A program made the translations under genes and the position numbers. A model generated the notes under the pieces. The model was not told the origin of the DNA and ran no database searches. It saw only the letters and a program-made list of their open reading frames with translations. A stretch of DNA of 24,184 nucleotides from Gnetum montanum (lineage: Eukaryota; Streptophyta; Gnetopsida; Gnetales; Gnetaceae). Positions 20,617-24,184 of this stretch are shown here, piece by piece. How positions within the stretch are numbered: position 1 is the stretch's first letter; the number at the start of each line of letters is the position of its first letter. The DNA is taken from contig MNCI01005808.1 of assembly GCA_015680685.1 (NCBI GenBank), positions 21,336 to 45,519 on the forward strand, read 5' to 3'.

Positions 20617-21270
20617 AACTGGTTCAAATTGAACCTATCACCCTTCACAATGGGTACTATACTTGGTGAACAATCTTTCATCTAAAACCTCGCTAAAACT
20701 TTATTAATATAGGTTTCTTGCAATAGTTCTAGAATACATCTAGATCTATCTCTATGCATTTGAATGCCAATGACATAAGATGCCTCACCCATATCCTTCA
20801 AGTCGAAATTCTTAGAGAGAAAATGTTTAACCTCATAATAAAATCCACTATTATTGGTTGCAAGAAGGATATCATCCACATATAGAATAAGGAAATAGAT
20901 TTTGCTCCCCCTGACCTTTTGGTATATACATTGATCCATATTGTTTTCTTCAAAACCAAATGAAGTCATAATATTATTGAATTTTAAGTAACATTGATAG
21001 GAAGCCTATTTCAATCCATATATGGATTTCTTAAGCTTGCATACTAATTNGTTTCAATCCATATATGGATTTCTTAAGCTTGCATACTAATTGCTAACCA
21101 TTACTAGAGGAAAATCCTTCAGGTTATTTCATATAAATCTCTTCCTCTAGATCACCATTAAGGAATGTTATTTTCACATCCATTTGATGTAACTCAAGAT
21201 CAAAATGGGAAACCAATGTCACGATAACACGAAGGAAGTCCTTCTTAGATACAGGAAAAAAGGTCTCTGA
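20617..21270 (-). pseudogene. Ty1/copia pol, reverse transcriptase part
   Basis: Minus-strand continuation (upstream part) of the pol fragment at 4079-4778. Clear RT blocks, in minus-strand order: HQMDVKITFLNGDLEEEIYM (about 21190-21130), KLKKSIYGLK (near 21080 and again near 21030 because of the duplication), catalytic LYVDDILLATN (about 20890-20865), FDLKDMGEASYVIGI (about 20810-20770) and ETYINKVLARF (20690). Stops: a TAA after EEIYMK, a TAG after SIYGLK where relatives have Gln, and a TAG after LARF. The pol is cut at 21270 by another element, so the rest of RT, integrase and gag are not in this window. Confidence 0.9.
21009..21092. repeat. 41-bp exact duplication around an N (assembly artefact)
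   Basis: 21009-21049 and 21052-21092 are identical (tttcaatccatatatggatt through gcatactaatt), separated by N and G. Discounting 43 nt puts the copia RT ORFs on both sides back in the same frame. This points to two overlapping contig ends that were not merged. Confidence 0.88.
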
Positions 21271-22141
21271 TGAGTGGCGACGTACCCCTACACTCAACCA
21301 TACGAATACGAGCGTTACATGCAAGATCCGGTCGAACTCCGCAGATGAACTAGTTGAGGCATCTAGACAATTAGTCTTAGGTCGTAATTTTTTGTCTTCC
21401 CACTTGGACTAGTATTATCTTTATGACATATGGTTTAGTCTAGAGTGAGGTGTATGATGTGGTTTCTAATATAATGCTACTCCTAAAGGCAATGGAAAGT
21501 AATATTCACTAATCTAGGAGAGAGAGGGTGAGAGAATCTAAACTAGCCTAATTGCGATGAGCATCCGTTCCTTGATTATCTGTACACACCTTGGACTTCG
21601 TGCATGACTACCACTAGGATTATGAAGCACAGATCCTAGGTATGCTACTGGGTTACTAAGTAGTCACACTTAAGTGCTCGTAATCAAGTCGTACGCATTC
21701 TGCATTTTAACATGAGTTTAAAGGTGAGAAGATATTAACTAGGAAAGCAGTAAATAACAATTAAATAATTAATTAAACTAAGTCAATGCTACAATGATGA
21801 AGTAATCTCAATCTTTATTGCTAGTCATGTGAGTGTCCAAGTATGTCACACTCGAATAAAGGATGTCATACAATTACAATCACCATACTGCGGGCATACA
21901 TTGGGAAATATTCTAACTCTAGAATGATAAAACTGCAAGAGTCTAGCTAAGGATCTAAATCTAAGTGCCTAAAACTAGGAAAGCCACCTCTTATTTATGT
22001 AAATTGGGGCAAGTCGCAATATCGCGTATGCGATATCATGGCTAGGCTGCAATATCGTGGCCGCTACGATATCGCGGCCATTGCAACAATAGGGCTGTGA
22101 TATCACGGTTGCGATATCACAGCCAGCAAATTCATGACTCA
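21271..22141 (-). mobile_element. LTR of a third element (3' LTR, possibly Athila-like)
   Basis: On the minus strand the segment starts TGAGTCATG at 22141, right after a G-rich tract, and ends CGCCACTCA at 21271, where copia similarity stops. The 5-bp terminal inverted repeat TGAGT...ACTCA, the polypurine tract and the abrupt boundary with copia pol define an LTR of 871 bp. The element's internal part lies to the right. The partner LTR and second target-site copy are outside the window (candidate copy at 21266-21270: tctga). Confidence 0.7.
22017..22124. repeat. Cluster of GATATC palindromes in LTR
   Basis: Six GATATY/RATATC-type cores in about 110 bp, arranged as imperfect palindromic pairs. 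The best is a perfect 12-bp inverted repeat at 22093-22104 and 22113-22124 (ggctgtgatatc) with an 8-nt loop. They lie at the U3 start of the LTR and are rich in CpG. Confidence 0.75.
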
Positions 22142-22156
22142 TTAGACCCCCACGAC
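22142..22156 (-). other. Polypurine tract of third element
   Basis: The minus strand reads GTCGTGGGGGTCTAA just before the LTR start TGAGTC. A G-rich tract at this place fits a plus-strand primer. Confidence 0.6.
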
Positions 22157-22335
22157 TAAATGAAAACTCATCCTTGAGTTAAAGTGAGAATAAGCATCAT
22201 TGATTACACAATGGATAGGTATGGGATTATTGACTGGTGAGAATGGGTTCATGCCGTAGTGTGGAATCGAAGCAAAATTGAGACACAACACAACGAATGA
22301 AAAAGAAAATCCTACTACTACAAAATTGATGGAAC
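22157..22335 (-). other. 3' untranslated part of third element, with hydrophobic ORF
   Basis: Follows the stop of the 22336-23103 ORF. In another frame a stretch with a membrane-like segment (FVVVGFSFSFVVLCLNF) is open from 22417 to 22142. This could be an env-like tail reached by a frameshift or splice, or chance. Confidence 0.3.
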
Positions 22336-23103
22336 TCATGTAGTTCCTGGTGGCGGTGGCTCCTCCATGGGTGTCTTTCCCTTTTCTTGCACTCCAGGTC
22401 TTGGAATTTGATGGCATCGAAGTATGGCCTGTAGTTTCTCCTCTTGTAAGGCCTTGAGTGCCTTGGCATGCACATAAGTTTGCGCTTGTGCCATAGAGGC
22501 ACCCCAGTCAGCCTTCTCTTTTTCTTCCGCCACCCTTTTATTCTCTGTCAATAGTTTATTAAGTTGCTCGGTTCTGAAAGTGTCTAGCTGGTCTTGAGCA
22601 ACCTTTGGCCCTGTATTCAGAAGGTTTAATACCTCCGAAATAGCTTGAACAGAGAAGTCAATAGTCACATCACATTTGTTAATCGTGGTGCTTTCTTATT
22701 TATTGTGCCAAAATTGGTACATTTCCCCTAAGTACCAGGCACCGCTTTCAGAGAGGGTAGGCCATAATGGGGATCCTTTGAGGTGATCCCTAACGGCCTC
22801 TGGAGCAAATTCTATGAAAAGTCCAAAGTTTAATTCCATGATCACTATAGTGATTATGGACCTTTCATGGATGGTCTGAACACAATCCTAGGTTAGCATG
22901 AGATATCGTCCCTATTCAGATGCTGCAGCAGGTCCTACTTTCACCTACCTTGATTGTACAGTAGTAGGGTCTTCTTGATGGATACTAAATGATTGTTCCT
23001 CCTACTCTACATGTTGTTTGGTAGGAACTTGCCCTTCACCTCTCTTAGGTTGTTTGATCACACCTTGAGCAGGACCTTCCTATTGTCCGCGTTTTGGGGC
23101 CAT
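22336..23103 (-). pseudogene. Degraded ORF of third element (env-like position)
   Basis: One minus-strand frame runs from ATG 23103 (MAPKRG) to TGA 22336, 255 codons, broken by seven in-frame stops (six TAG, one TAA). The N-terminal part is basic and Gln/Pro rich. The middle (FAPEAVRDHLKGSPLWPTL, GAWYLGEMYQFW) looks folded. The C-terminal part is a charged, coiled-coil-like helix (RTEQLNKLLTENKRVAEEKE) ending in a Pro run. It is the last ORF before the polypurine tract and LTR, the place of the env-like ORF in Athila-type elements. I cannot confirm the family from sequence alone; it may be another extra ORF of a Tat element. Confidence 0.5.
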
Positions 23104-24184
23104 CTACAATCACACGAGACCAATCGTTAGTAAGGTTGTTACCAAAGTTAGGTTATACCTTACTGCTTACCTTAATAGATTTACTTTATTTCCATGTGAT
23201 GTTAATTATTGGAAGAACATATCCTCAAAAGATTATACTGTTGAGTCCTCTTTGCTTAGGTGGTTTCCAAATTTAATTTTCTAGTATAGCTAAGGGGATG
23301 AAATTGTTTTTCACACATTTTATTCTTAATTTTGCAACTAATTACCCTTAAATATTTCCTTCGGGTGATGATGAATTTCAAAAACTTTATGTGAAATTCT
23401 ATGTGTGCTCCTCTCCCATGACTAAGCTGAACACTCTAGGTTCAAGTAGGTTCAAACAGAATGAAAATCGGAGTACCAGCGAGTGAGTTATGGATATGAA
23501 AGCAAGGAACGCACAATCACAAGACGTAGAGAGGAATTTGAAAAACTTTCCATGCATGAACAATTGTAGATGATGTTGATTAGCACAAGGGGGTCATGTA
23601 TATATATTTTTATTGAAGTTAGGGCACTTAGAGAATGTACCGAATTTAACATATATATATATTTTTGAAATTAAACAATGTAAAATAAGGACATCTAGAC
23701 GATTGTTAAAGGGTTCCAGGGTAATTCAACTAGTTTTGAAGGCACAAAAATTATGATGGTGTGGGATTTATCAATAAGGACCTCGGATGGTAGAGAAAAA
23801 GGCTATGTGATGATTCATAGGAACGCTGAATCAAAGGGATAATAATAAGGGAAAGAATATCATGAATAATACGTTGAGGGTAATAAATGGTGTGTTTGAG
23901 CTATGTCATAAGTGAAGATTACAAAAGATTACACAAGTGGGTCCTCCCCAAAGCAGGTTCCAACCTATAATGCCCTTGTGTACCCACACTTAAAAGTTTT
24001 CGTGGGCACTAGAAGGGTTAAATGTAATCGACATTGATTCCGCAAAATACACACATGTAAATATCACCAGAATGAGGTAAGAATTCTATGTTACACATGA
24101 CATGAGCTACAATTACATGAACAGTGAGATGAGATGAAGTATAGAATGGATCGTAGAGATTAGGACATGAGGTAACTGACCCAA
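23104..24184. other. Non-coding sequence, probably internal to third element
   Basis: No recognisable coding on either strand, no tRNA or rRNA. AT-rich, with short TA runs (about 23600 and 23650-23662). If the third element is complete, its integrase should lie beyond the right edge, and this stretch may be a spacer or intron upstream of the 22336-23103 ORF. Confidence 0.4.

Noticed and set aside
7128-23103. TAG read as glutamine (altered genetic code)
   Set aside because: Many TAGs fall at Gln positions, but others fall at Trp positions. TGA and TAA also occur, frameshifts are present, and the DNA is clearly land-plant retroelement. Decay of methylated DNA explains it.
1-24184. tRNA, rRNA, CRISPR, bacterial operon features
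   Set aside because: Looked for and not seen; the content is plant nuclear retroelement DNA.

Overview
This window is land-plant nuclear DNA made almost entirely of nested, decayed LTR retrotransposons. No intact host gene, rRNA, tRNA or CRISPR array is visible. Evidence for a plant: a Ty3/gypsy element of the Tat/Ogre lineage (gag, PR, RT, RNase H, an extra Tat-type second RNase H, integrase), a Ty1/copia pol of the common plant type, a third element resembling Athila, and plant-style TTTAGGG units. The nesting suggests a large, repeat-rich genome. I cannot name the species.

Layout. 1-3.3 kb is AT-rich with no recognisable gene. About 3.5-4.78 kb (minus strand) is the 3' end of a Ty1/copia element: part of its 3' LTR, a polypurine tract, and the RNase H/RT end of pol. 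That copia pol is split at 4779-4783 by a complete 15.8 kb Tat-like gypsy element (plus strand, 4784-20611) with two LTRs (1664 and 1465 bp, TG...CA ends) flanked by a TAGGG target-site duplication. The copia pol resumes at 20617-21270 (RT). It is cut again at 21271 by a minus-strand element whose LTR is 21271-22141 (TGAGT...ACTCA ends). That element's internal part, with one degraded ORF (22336-23103), runs toward the right edge.

Inside the Tat element the order is: LTR, leader with four repeat units (6.5-7.05 kb), gag-PR (7128-10918), a tandem array (11.0-11.3 kb), an antisense gene (14573-11471), RT (from 14655), RNase H plus Tat-type aRNH, integrase (to 17896), a 3' tandem array (17.92-18.13 kb), a second and weaker antisense coding region (19118 to about 18457), polypurine tract, LTR.

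The most interesting item is the antisense gene between PR and RT. On the minus strand, five open exons can be joined through four GT...AG introns of 83-136 bp. The joined length is exactly 898 codons, and every junction keeps the reading frame. Introns can survive in a retroelement when they lie antisense to the genomic RNA. The gap it occupies is where Ogre elements carry their own intron. Both sense and antisense coding regions carry many in-frame stops, mostly TAG, so this copy is dead. The stop pattern fits deamination of methylated CAG and TGG codons.

One assembly problem is clear: a 41-bp exact duplication flanks the single N at 21050.
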